Shown: in pieces, positions 10,851 to 21,530 of the stretch
Position numbering within the stretch: position 1 is the first letter of the stretch
Layout: every line of letters starts with the position of its first letter
NCBI GenBank assembly: GCA_015039365.1
Contig: WION01000074.1
Span: 1 to 64,000, forward strand
Direction of reading: 5' to 3'
DNA: 64,000 nt
DNA from: Amanita rubescens
Lineage: Eukaryota > Basidiomycota > Agaricomycetes > Agaricales > Amanitaceae
Notes under the pieces: generated by a model
What the model saw: the letters and a program-made list of their open reading frames with translations, nothing else
What the model was told of the DNA's origin: nothing
Database searches by the model: none
Position numbers and translations under genes: made by a program

Positions 10851-12235
10851 CAGATATTCCGCTGATTGGAATGTTGTCATTGGCGGATGATCACATTGTT
10901 ACACCAGTCAGAACATTGTCATCAGCTGGCACATCAGCATTCAAGTTGTATACATGGGCAGACATTCTGCCTATCCGTAGAATGTTGTCATCGGTGGACA
11001 TTACAGTCGCATCTGGGACATGTCATCAAAACTATTGTATACATCATGAGATGTTCCGCCTATTGGACCATTGTCATCGGCGGATGTTACAGTTGCATCT
11101 GGCACATATCTTCATCAGCCTCATTCATCAGTTGTCAGAGTAGTGATCTATTTATATTCCTCTCTTTGTGCTCTCTTTGTGCTCTCTTTACCCTCTCTTT
11201 ACCCATCTCTTTGCCCCTCTATTTGGGCACTATGATTGGTGCATTGTCTCAATGACTTGAATGTTCATGTTGTCAGTATTGCTCATGCTTGAGTGCAGAT
11301 CAGTCCGCCAATTGCAATGTCTCAATCCGCGGAGACTATTTGACCTCATGTAATGCTCGTCCATTGCCAGTGGGATTCAGCATGTTTACTTGCTTACTTG
11401 CCTCATCCGTTCACCTTTTGCATATAGTATTTCTTCTCTGTGATTAAATAAATAAAAGCTCCGCTGATTACAACACTGTCATCTGCGGAGCATCATAATT
11501 GGCAGATAAAATTACAAAAATGCTCCGCCTATTGAAGCACTGTCATCCGCGGATGATTTTCACATGGATTCAGTTGGTCACAACACTATGTTTTGATCTG
11601 TAGAAATTTATCTTCTACAAGTTGTAGTGTCTTAATTGGCACATAAATTTACAAAAATGCTCCGCCTATTGCACCATTGTCATCCGCGGATGATTTTCAC
11701 ATGGATTTGATTGGTCACAACACTATCTCTTGCTCAGTAGAAATTTATCTTCTACAAGTTGCAGTGTCTTAATTGGCACATAAATTTACAAAAATGCTCC
11801 GCCTATTGCACCACTGTCATCCGCGGATGATTTTTACATGATTTCGGTTGGTCACAACACTATCTCTTGCCCAACAGAAAATAATATTCCACAGCTTCCA
11901 ACATCTTCATTGGCAGATACTTTATTACATCATACTAAGCTGAAAAATCATCCGCCCATTGCAGTCCCTTGATCGGCGGTGTATTTTCAGGCCTATACAT
12001 ACATTATCATTTGCACAACAAAAATGTTCCACCTATTGCAACATTGTCATCTGTGGATGATATTTGCAACAAATCTTTATACTTCACATACAATATGACA
12101 TTCCGCACATCATGGTGTACACATTGGCGGATGCTTTTACCACTTCTTCACTTTAATATTGTTACACAGGTCCTGGCATCAAAACCCTCCGCGCATTTTA
12201 TTTAGCTTTTGAGCCTTGCTGGGAGCTAAATCCAT
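10851..12235. repeat. TCCGCGGA satellite, about 137-bp units
   Basis: Best-preserved units start at about 11520, 11657 and 11795 (AAAATGCTCCGCCTATTGCA ... TTGTCATCCGCGGATGATT ... TTGGTCACAACACTAT ... TTATCTTCTACAAGTTG). More diverged units extend both ways, each marked by a TCCGCC / GTCATC-GCGGA pair. A (CTCTTTGTGCT)n tract lies at 11160-11215. Confidence 0.8.
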
Positions 12236-12399
12236 ACCCTTAACCCCCTCCAGTGTATACCCTATACCCTGGAACCAATTACAATTAGGTCCCTATAGAT
12301 ACCGACCTTGTCGAGGGGAACGGCCAGTTTGCAGATCCCATAGGGCGACGCATAGTCAACCCTATAACCCTAACGCGTGATGACCGATGCAAAGTCAAG
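12236..12399. other. Junction sequence matching 5.65-5.97 kb without the solo LTR
   Basis: Carries CCAGTGTATACCCTATACCC and AATTAGGTCCCTATAGATACC, collinear with the two flanks of the solo LTR at 5688-5936. Confidence 0.6.
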
Positions 12400-13884
12400 T
12401 CATCACTGCAACCGCCGACGCAAAGTCAAGCAGTTGCATGTTAGGGATGAGGAGGAGAGGCGTTGACGTGGGCGTGGGCAGAGGGTTGTGTGTCTGTGCC
12501 CCTTTTGGAAAGTGATCGGGCCGGAGACGTAGCCGAAAGCCGAGCGTGATGAGGAGCCGACGAAGGATGACAACGATGGGGGGGAGCGACGACGTGATGA
12601 CTCGGATGAGGAGAAACCTGGAGAAACTGACGATGAGCGAGGGCAATCAGGCATGACGAGGGGTAATGATGGGAAACATCAGGGGTGACAAGGGAGGGGA
12701 GACGTGGGAGACCAAACGACGATCATAACAATGCCAATCATCCAATCACGACCAAGAATAGGGTGAAGAAATGGGGGGACGGCAAGGGGAAATGGGGGGC
12801 AGGGGCAATGACAATGACGAGGGCAATGGGGGACAGAGCGGCCGCAGTGGGGGGAATGAGGGGATAACGACGACGACGAGGGGGGGTGACGACGAAGATG
12901 ACCAAAAAGGGAAGGGGTGATGCATCGTGATTGCGGGGAAATGGGGGACAAATGGGGACAATGATGATGATGACCAAAAAGGGAAAGGAACATGATCGGA
13001 TTGTGACTAAGAATAGATCGCGCAGGGTGTGGGAAATGGGGGTGAAAGGGGGTGACGACGACGACGGCAGGAGGGAAATTGGGGGGGATGCTGGGTGACG
13101 ATTACCAAAAAGGGAAAGGGACAGCGGCCGCAATGGGGGATAAGGGGGGGACGACGACGACGACGACTAGGGGGGTAACGACGGCAAAGGGGATACAATC
13201 GGATTGTGACTAAGAATAGATCGCGCACAATGAGGGGAGGGGGATAATGGGGGTGAAAGGGGGTGACGACGACGACAGCAGGAGGGAAATTGTGGGGGGA
13301 TGTGGGGCAACAATTACCAAAAATGGAAAGGGGACAGCGGCCGCGATGGGGGATAAAGGGGGGACGACAACGACGACGACGAGGGGGATGCGATCGGATC
13401 GTGGCTAAGAATAGATCGCGCACGATGAGGGGAGGGGGATAATGGGGGTGAAAGGGGGTGACGACAACGACAGCAGGAGGGAAATTGGGGATGCGGGGCA
13501 ACGATTGCCAAAAAGGGAAAGGGGACAGCAGCCGCGATGGGGGATAAGGGGGGACGACGACGACGACGAGGGGGGTAACGACGACGAGGGAAGGGGATGC
13601 GATCGGATCGTGGCTAAGAATAGATCGCGCACGATGAGGGGAGGGGGATAATGGGGGTGAAAGGGGGTGACGACGACGACAGCAGGAGGGAAATTGGGGA
13701 TGCGGGGCAACGATTGCCAAAAAGGGAAAGGGGACAGCGGCCGCGATGGGGGATAAAGGGGGGACGACGACGACGACGAGGGGGGTAACGACGACGATGA
13801 CGAAAGAGGAGGGGGGTGATGACGACGATGACAAAAAAGGAAAGGGGCGACGATGACGTCGCGATCGCGACCAAAAATAGATCG
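12400..13884. repeat. Purine-rich GC-skewed minisatellite, about 200-bp units
   Basis: The plus strand is almost free of pyrimidine runs and full of GGGG and GACGAC tracts. Higher-order units of 194-213 bp are marked by ATAGATCGCGCA (about 13014, 13220, 13414, 13627 and 13880), AGGAGGGAAATTG, CCAAAAAGGGAAA and GCGGCCGC-ATGGGGG. A minus-strand frame of 323 codons (13007-13978) is open only because the repeat is pyrimidine-rich on that strand and lengths are near multiples of three; I do not treat it as a gene. Confidence 0.85.
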
Positions 13885-13960
13885 CGCACCCGAAAACGCG
13901 CCTCGGCCCTTCGGGCCCGGGGCGCCGCACCATGCCCTCGTGAAGCGAGGGCATGATGCT
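13885..13960. other. Two strong perfect hairpins
   Basis: GGCCCTTCGGGCC (about 13904-13916) and CATGCCCTCG-TGAAG-CGAGGGCATG (about 13931-13955, a 10-bp perfect stem with a 5-nt loop). They sit between the purine-rich minisatellite and the end of the hypothetical gene; a terminator or element-end role is only a guess. Confidence 0.6.
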
Positions 13961-14101
13961 CAGACGAGGACGTATCACTCTCTTCTTCCCTTGGATTGGG
14001 AGCCTTTTGCCTCTGTGCAGGGGTTGGTGGTGTCAGGTATGAAGAAGAGGGTGCCACTGCTCCCTGCCCCACCCTACCCTTCTGTTGGATTCCTCTTGAC
14101 C

Positions 14102-16165
14102 TCATGGAATAGGTCCCTTCTTCCTCATCAATCTCTTCCTCTGATAAGAGAATGATGGATATTCAGTTCTCCTTGCCATGATACTCATACATGTAGAAAG
14201 CTCACCCATGGAAACATCCCTTGACTTCCTTTCTGTACCCCTTCTTTTGCCTGCATAGTACCCAAAATCCATACCACCCATTGTATCATCCTCCATATTC
14301 TGGGCTTCTTCCTCCCTCACCTCATCTGTCACCTCTGACTCACCGTCTGATAATTCTGGAATTTCCTGCTCCTCTTCTTCCATCATATTCTCATCATGTT
14401 GCATGTTCTCTTTTCCTCCCTCCTCCCTCCCCTCTTTCTCTTGTCTGTCAACCTCTGGTACCATGCCTTCCAGCAAATCTTCCTCCATGTTGTCTGCATC
14501 TACTGCTGGCCCCACCTCTCCTACCAGTGTGTCAACAACTGGCTCTTCACATTCCTCCCTCCCCACCTCTCCTACTATCCCTGTGTCAACCACTGACTCT
14601 GCACTTTCCTGAGCATCACTATCTTTGTCCTTTGTACCAGCCTGAGATACATCTTCCTGAGAATCCACATCCATGTCATTAGGCTCTACATCATTGCCCT
14701 CAGTATCATCTGCTGGCATATTATGACCTTCAACAGGAGGCAGGAGCAGTTTCGGCCAGCTCCTGGGTTTTGTAGCAAGCTTGATTTCATATTGTAATGC
14801 TGTGACCTCTTCCCCACCTTGTTCTATTGTTAGCAGTAATTTGTCACAAAACAGAGAAATATATACCTTCTTCAAACCATCTGTCCTCTTCATGTATCAT
14901 ATAACGAACTTCATCCACTGCTCTACTGAGGAATGATTCTAGTGTCATTTCTTGATTTTCAACATTCCCATCAGCAAGTGCAAACAAATACTTCCACAGC
15001 TCTTTCTCAAGCCTAGCTATGGAATCAGGTCTCTTATTTCCCAGGCACTGCCATATCTATATTACATATGTTATTAAATTTAATCACAGAGGATTTGTGA
15101 CATACTCCAACCAAGGCTGACCTGTTGAAGTCCTTGGTATGCCACTGCACTGGTGCAAGCAGCATCAGTGGAGACACTGCCAGTGCAAGGAAGAGGGGAA
15201 GACGCATTTGAGAAGGGTCATTTCTTCTCAAAACATCTGGAACCTTGACATCACCCCAGCCCTGAAAAGATGTGATTAAATTTGGATGTGAACAGCAAGA
15301 AGACAAATTTCACTTCAGAAAAACATTGAATATGACATGCAGCAAGAACCAGATTTTGACGGATGATGAAAGCATTTGCTTTCTGGGTGAATCTATGAAA
15401 TTGCCCCCAAAGGCCATTGAGAGCATTTGACAACTTGTCATCTGGCACATAACTTTGTGCTGAATTCTCTCTGCCTGTCTCGATTGCCAGATAGCGATTT
15501 GCATTCCCAATTAGTTTCTTGAGACTATGAATATGATGGAATGACTTGTATAAGTTATGTCAATTACAATATCAAAAAGTTGATGTAAATAGTGAATGCT
15601 TACAGTGTTGTTCGGTGCTTTAAAGACCTGTTTATCATGCTGTGGCACAATGCCCTGGTCATCTGGGCAAAGTGTCCATGTCATGATATCACATAGACGG
15701 TACATCATCATAATGTTAGTGGCCTTTGCAAAAAACTTCTGATACTGTAGTTTTTCATATTTCCTCTTTGCAATTTTAATCCCCATCAGAGAGCAAAAGT
15801 AATGGTTGAACTGATGTACACCTCCAATATTTGGCATATCAGGAGCTGTGGTTACTTCATTTTCAGTTTTTTTCACTTTATTTGTAAACAACTGGATATT
15901 TGTTAACAGGGTGTTGTGGTACTACCAAACAAAACATGCTCACTGCAAATGTATCAGAAATGTGACCTGGAATGAGGTCTGGCCTGATGATGGCATCTGT
16001 AAACCAGGGCAGAGAAGCCAAGAAAGGAGACTGGGAGCGGTCAAGAATAAGACTTGAGGCTGATTGACTGTCATTGCCAGAGTCGTTGGCAACACTAGTA
16101 GTGGTAGCTAAGTCCACATTGCTATCAGTGGTGTGATCAAGAACTGCAATGGAGGTTGATTGCAT
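14102..16165 (-). CDS. Hypothetical acidic protein, six exons
   Basis: Not recognised. On the minus strand I read exons of about 16165-15944, 15894-15608, 15506-15322, 15269-15114, 15057-14863 and 14819-14102, joined by GT-AG introns of about 43-100 nt; one (14820-14862) ends CTGCTAACAATAG with a textbook branch point. This gives roughly 580 residues. The first part has the run PNIGGVHQFNHYFCSLMG, a mixed alpha-helical middle with a hydrophobic patch LFLALAVSPLMLLAPV that could be membrane-associated or buried, and a C-terminal third that is extremely acidic (Glu/Asp-rich, about residues 360-520) before a basic end QRKRLMRKK. The ATG at 16163-16165 is the most upstream in-frame one; earlier exons are possible. 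The splicing makes a real gene likely; it lies between two satellites. Confidence 0.6.
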
Positions 16166-16569
16166 GTTGCTGTGAATAGCTTTCTGTCATTCTTTCTGGC
16201 AAAAGCAGGACATGTAAACACACCTTCTGATTAGGCTGATCAGTAGTTAAGAATGTGGTATAGGGAGAATTATACATGAGCAAGCACATGATGAGCAAGG
16301 GAGTAAACATATACCTTTCAATGAGATGCAGAGGAGATGGTGAAAGATAAGGGGGCAATGATATGTACAAACAATATACCCACATATGGATTGATGCACA
16401 GCCATGAATTCTCACCTGCTGGGAGTGTCACATCCACTCTGGTTTGTGCAGTTGGTGCACACCAAGAAACAAACAATGTGAATGCACAGACAATCTGTCA
16501 TGCGTCATGACAAGCAGTAGGTAATGCAGGTGCAACTTGCTGAGAAAAAGCAAGCATTGAACACTGTGG
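16166..16569. other. Upstream flank of the hypothetical gene, no feature recognised
   Basis: AT-rich, with no clear repeat until the first half-palindrome unit at about 16570. Promoter elements of the minus-strand gene should lie here, but none stands out. Confidence 0.4.
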
Positions 16570-16751
16570 CCAAGGAAATAATGTGGCAGTGTATGTCTGA
16601 ACAAAGCCAAATACATAAAAACACAGGTCTACAATGAGTGTCCAGCTAGCAATGTCAATTTCAATTTGCTGTCCTGCACCTGCCTTACTCTGCTACCTTA
16701 CTATATGGTTGCCTATAACTATAAAGAGGCATATCCACTGTCTAAGTCTCT

Positions 16752-18890
16752 GCATGGCATTGACACCTCTGTGAAGACAGGGTGGTACCACATTATTTCC
16801 TTGGCCAAGGAAATAATATGTGGCAGTGCATGTGCAAATAGAAACACATAAAAGTCATTACTAGTAGCTCCCTGTGGAGGGGTGCATTTCATGCAGTAGA
16901 TCATGCCAAACAGGATAAGAGCTTGCAATTTGACACTCAAGTATACCCTTTGAGAGATGGCAGCCATGACAGGTAAGCAGGGAGCTGCTAATGATCTTTG
17001 CATGTTTGGTTCTATTTACAAATGCACTGCCACATTATTTCCTTGGCCAAGGAAATAATGTGGCAGTGTTGATTTGTTCGCTTTTGTCTTCCACCTGCCT
17101 TACTCTGCTATTTTGCATGATTGCTTTATGTATAAAGAGGCATATCCTGCTGTCCAAATCACCCCATGGTATAAACTCTTTATGGAAACAGGGAGCTAAC
17201 TGCAATGTCTGCCCTTTTGTGTGCTTGGTCCTATTTGGAAATGCACTGCCACATTATTTCCTTGGCCAAGGAAATAATGTGGCAGTGCATTTGAAAATAG
17301 AAACAAATGCACAAAAGCAGGCATTGCAGCTGTAGCTTGCAGTGTTGAAATAGACACTTGGATTGGTGGAAGCTCTTGTAGACAATCATGCAAAGGTGTT
17401 GTCAAACAGGCAAACACAGAATAACACTGCAGAGAACTCTCATGCAAACAAATGGATGGTGCATAATGTGGCAGTGAATGTACAAATAGAATCATACATA
17501 CAATAAATGGGCATTGCAGTTGGCTTCCTGTTTCTATAAAGGGTTTATGTATGTCATGGGGAGATTTGAACAGCAGGATATGCTTCTTTATAAGCAATCA
17601 TGCAAGGTGGCAGGTAGAAGACAAAAGCAAATAAATAAACACTGCCACATTATCTCCTTGGCCAAGGAAATAATGTGGCAGTGCATTTCCAAATAAGACC
17701 AAACACACAAAAGGGCAGACATTGCAGTTAGCTCCTTGTTTCCATAAAGGGTTTATGCCATGAGATTTGGACAGCATGATATGCTTCTTTATACATATGT
17801 AAGCCATCATGCAAGATGGCAGAGTAAGGCAGGTAGAATACAAAAACAAATAAATAAACACTGCCACATTATCTCCTTGGCCAAGGAAATAATGTGGCAG
17901 TGCATTTCCAAATAAGACCAAGCACACAACAGCAGACATTGCAATTCACTCCTTGTTTACATAAAGGGTTTATGCCATGGGGAGATTTGAACAGCAGGAT
18001 ATGTTTCTTTATACATAAGCAATCAATGCAAGGTAGCAGAGTAAGGCAGGTAGAAGACAAAAACAAATAAATAAACACTGCCACATTATCTCCTTGGCCA
18101 AGGAAATAATGTGGCAGTGCATTTCCAAATAAGACCAAACACACAAAAGGGCAGACATTGCAGTTAGCTCCCTGTTTCCATAAAGAGTTTATGCCATGGG
18201 GAGATTTGGACAGTTCCTTATACATAAGCAATCATGCAAGATGGCAGAGTGAGGCAGGTAAAAGGCAAAAACAAATAAATAAACACTGCCACATTATCTC
18301 CTTGGCCAAGGAAATAATGTGGCAGTGCATTTCCAAATAGGACCAAGCACACAAAAGCAGATATTGCAATTCACTCCTTGTTTCCATAAAGGGTTTATGC
18401 CATGGGGAGATTTGAACAGCAGGATATGCTTCTTTATACATAAGCAATAGGGGGGCCCAAAGTTGCACATGGCATTGGCATATGCCGCTTTTGTCACATT
18501 TAGTCACAATTGTTCACACGATTAGAATATGTGCTGGTAGCTTGCTGCAACATTGTTTGGGTGCTGATCAGCTACTTAATTTGCATATGAGTTTCAATGT
18601 TATACAATGGAATGTTTATCATCTAAGTCTGATCTGTTGGGTAGAAAAGGTCTATATATATGATATTGTGCATTACACTACAGTTGATTGTTTGGCTCAA
18701 TGGTTAGTTTGGAAGTATGTTTTTATTTAGCTTAGGGTTCAAACCCCGGGACGTGCACTTTATTTTTTTGTCTCTCCACTTGTGTATTATGTGCTGAGTG
18801 ATTTGTTTGTAGTATAAATTATTATTGCAAGGTACAGTGGTGGTTCATTGTGCATTAAAAAAAATGCAGTTAGCTGGAATTGAACCCTGG
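16752..18890 (+). repeat. Left arm of a 2.1-kb inverted repeat
   Basis: Positions x and about 38281-x are complementary across the whole arm (shift to 38283 near the inner end), as shown by identical translations from the two arms, for example 17196-17597 against 20684-21085. One arm boundary is near CACCTCTGTG at 16765, the inner one at TGAACCCT near 18888. Confidence 0.9.
18693..18746 (+). promoter_or_regulatory. tRNA-like A and B boxes in the left palindrome arm
   Basis: TGGCTCAATGG (18693-18703) fits the A-box consensus and GGTTCAAACCC (18736-18746) the B-box consensus. The segment is preceded by GTCTATATATGATATTGTG and followed by a T-rich stretch. Looks like the head of a tRNA-derived SINE; no complete tRNA fold. 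Confidence 0.6.
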
Positions 18891-19350
18891 TAATGCATTT
18901 CCAAATAGTAGGACCATGCACACAAAAGCAGACATTGCAGTTAGCTTACTAGGCATAAACCCTTTATGGAAACAAGGGGTGAACTGCAATGTTTGTTTTT
19001 TGTGTGTTTGGTCCTATTTGGAAATGCACTGCCACATTATTTCCTTGGCCAAGGAGATAATGTGGCAGTGTTTATTTATTTGTTTTTGTCTTCTATCTGC
19101 CTTACTCTGCTACCTTGCATGATTAGTAGGGCTCAAAGTTGCACATGGCATTGGCATATGCTGGTTAAGTTGTGACATAAGCAGACTAGAATAAGCTGCC
19201 ATGTCCTTTGAGTGGTCCATAAGGTAGATGCACTATTTGAGCTGTTGAACTTGAGTTTCCTCATCCAAAGCTACATGTAGAACCTGAGTTTGAGTAGTTG
19301 AGGTAAAGAGGTCTATATATAAGACATTGTGCTCTATATTACAATTGGTG

Positions 19351-19407
19351 TTGTGGATAAGTGGTTAATGTGTATTAATGTTTTTATTTGGCTGAGGGTT
19401 CAATTCC
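19351..19407 (+). promoter_or_regulatory. tRNA-like module in the palindrome spacer
   Basis: GTGGATAAGTGG resembles an A box and GGTTCAATTCC (19397-19407) is a consensus B box; preceded by GGTCTATATATAAGACATTG as in the arm copies. Related to, but distinct from, the arm modules. Confidence 0.5.
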
Positions 19408-21529
19408 AGCTAACTGCATTTTTTTTAATGCACAATGAACCACCACTGTACCTTGCAATAATAATTTATACTACAAACAAATCACTCAGCACATAATACA
19501 CAAGTGGAGAGACAAAAAAATAAAGTGCACGTCCCGGGGTTTGAACCCTAAGCTAAATAAAAACATACTTCCAAACTAACCATTGAGCCAAACAATCAAC
19601 TGTAGTGTAATGCACAATATCATATATAGACCTTTTCTACCCAACAGATCAGACTTAGATGATAAACATTCCATTGTATAACATTGAAACTCATATGCAA
19701 ATTAAGTAGCTGATCAGCACCCAAACAATGTTGCAGCAAGCTACCAGCACATATTCTAATCGTGTGAACAATTGTGACTAAATGTGACAAAAGCGGCATA
19801 TGCCAATGCCATGTGCAACTTTGGGCCCCCCTATTGCTTATGTATAAAGAAGCATATCCTGCTGTTCAAATCTCCCCATGGCATAAACCCTTTATGGAAA
19901 CAAGGAGTGAATTGCAATATCTGCTTTTGTGTGCTTGGTCCTATTTGGAAATGCACTGCCACATTATTTCCTTGGCCAAGGAGATAATGTGGCAGTGTTT
20001 ATTTATTTGTTTTTGCCTTTTACCTGCCTCACTCTGCCATCTTGCATGATTGCTTATGTATAAGGAACTGTCCAAATCTCCCCATGGCATAAACTCTTTA
20101 TGGAAACAGGGAGCTAACTGCAATGTCTGCCCTTTTGTGTGTTTGGTCTTATTTGGAAATGCACTGCCACATTATTTCCTTGGCCAAGGAGATAATGTGG
20201 CAGTGTTTATTTATTTGTTTTTGTCTTCTACCTGCCTTACTCTGCTACCTTGCATTGATTGCTTATGTATAAAGAAACATATCCTGCTGTTCAAATCTCC
20301 CCATGGCATAAACCCTTTATGTAAACAAGGAGTGAATTGCAATGTCTGCTGTTGTGTGCTTGGTCTTATTTGGAAATGCACTGCCACATTATTTCCTTGG
20401 CCAAGGAGATAATGTGGCAGTGTTTATTTATTTGTTTTTGTATTCTACCTGCCTTACTCTGCCATCTTGCATGATGGCTTACATATGTATAAAGAAGCAT
20501 ATCATGCTGTCCAAATCTCATGGCATAAACCCTTTATGGAAACAAGGAGCTAACTGCAATGTCTGCCCTTTTGTGTGTTTGGTCTTATTTGGAAATGCAC
20601 TGCCACATTATTTCCTTGGCCAAGGAGATAATGTGGCAGTGTTTATTTATTTGCTTTTGTCTTCTACCTGCCACCTTGCATGATTGCTTATAAAGAAGCA
20701 TATCCTGCTGTTCAAATCTCCCCATGACATACATAAACCCTTTATAGAAACAGGAAGCCAACTGCAATGCCCATTTATTGTATGTATGATTCTATTTGTA
20801 CATTCACTGCCACATTATGCACCATCCATTTGTTTGCATGAGAGTTCTCTGCAGTGTTATTCTGTGTTTGCCTGTTTGACAACACCTTTGCATGATTGTC
20901 TACAAGAGCTTCCACCAATCCAAGTGTCTATTTCAACACTGCAAGCTACAGCTGCAATGCCTGCTTTTGTGCATTTGTTTCTATTTTCAAATGCACTGCC
21001 ACATTATTTCCTTGGCCAAGGAAATAATGTGGCAGTGCATTTCCAAATAGGACCAAGCACACAAAAGGGCAGACATTGCAGTTAGCTCCCTGTTTCCATA
21101 AAGAGTTTATACCATGGGGTGATTTGGACAGCAGGATATGCCTCTTTATACATAAAGCAATCATGCAAAATAGCAGAGTAAGGCAGGTGGAAGACAAAAG
21201 CGAACAAATCAACACTGCCACATTATTTCCTTGGCCAAGGAAATAATGTGGCAGTGCATTTGTAAATAGAACCAAACATGCAAAGATCATTAGCAGCTCC
21301 CTGCTTACCTGTCATGGCTGCCATCTCTCAAAGGGTATACTTGAGTGTCAAATTGCAAGCTCTTATCCTGTTTGGCATGATCTACTGCATGAAATGCACC
21401 CCTCCACAGGGAGCTACTAGTAATGACTTTTATGTGTTTCTATTTGCACATGCACTGCCACATATTATTTCCTTGGCCAAGGAAATAATGTGGTACCACC
21501 CTGTCTTCACAGAGGTGTGCATGCCATGT
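19392..21529 (-). repeat. Right arm of the 2.1-kb inverted repeat
   Basis: Inverted partner of 16752-18890. The spacer (about 18891-19391) is about 500 bp and contains one further satellite unit and a tRNA-like module. Arms look almost identical, so the inversion is young or kept alike by gene conversion, while units within an arm differ more. Confidence 0.9.
19538..19590 (-). promoter_or_regulatory. tRNA-like A and B boxes in the right palindrome arm
   Basis: Exact inverted counterpart of 18693-18746. The two arm modules point toward the palindrome centre, so read-through would give complementary RNAs. Confidence 0.6.
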
Positions 21530-21530
21530 A

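Larger units (their letters stand above)
16570..21530. repeat. Satellite of about 215 bp with a 44-bp perfect palindrome per unit
   Basis: At least 14 copies of a palindrome whose half is CACTGCCACATTATTTCC-TTGG (centre TTGGCCAA), at about 17026, 17248, 17640, 17860, 18077, 18286, 19026, 19958, 20161, 20381, 20602, 20993, 21211 and a variant at 21451 and 16789. Regular spacing is 209-222 bp. Between palindromes lie TTTCCAAATA-GACCAA-CACAC, CATTGCAGTTAGCTCC, CATAAAGGGTTTATGCCATG and TATGCTTCTTTATACATAAG. Many 60-133 codon frames run through it and repeat identically on both strands; they are shadows of the repeat. Confidence 0.9.

Noticed and set aside
12340..12385. Telomere-like CCCTAA repeat
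   Set aside because: Only two imperfect units (CCCTATAACCCTAACG).
13007..13978. 323-codon minus-strand reading frame
   Set aside because: It follows the pyrimidine-rich strand of a minisatellite, is composed of repeated Pro/Ser/Arg/Phe blocks, and overlaps similar open frames on the other phases.
18693..19590. Functional tRNA genes
   Set aside because: A and B boxes are there, but no acceptor stem or anticodon arm can be formed; treated as SINE-type promoters.
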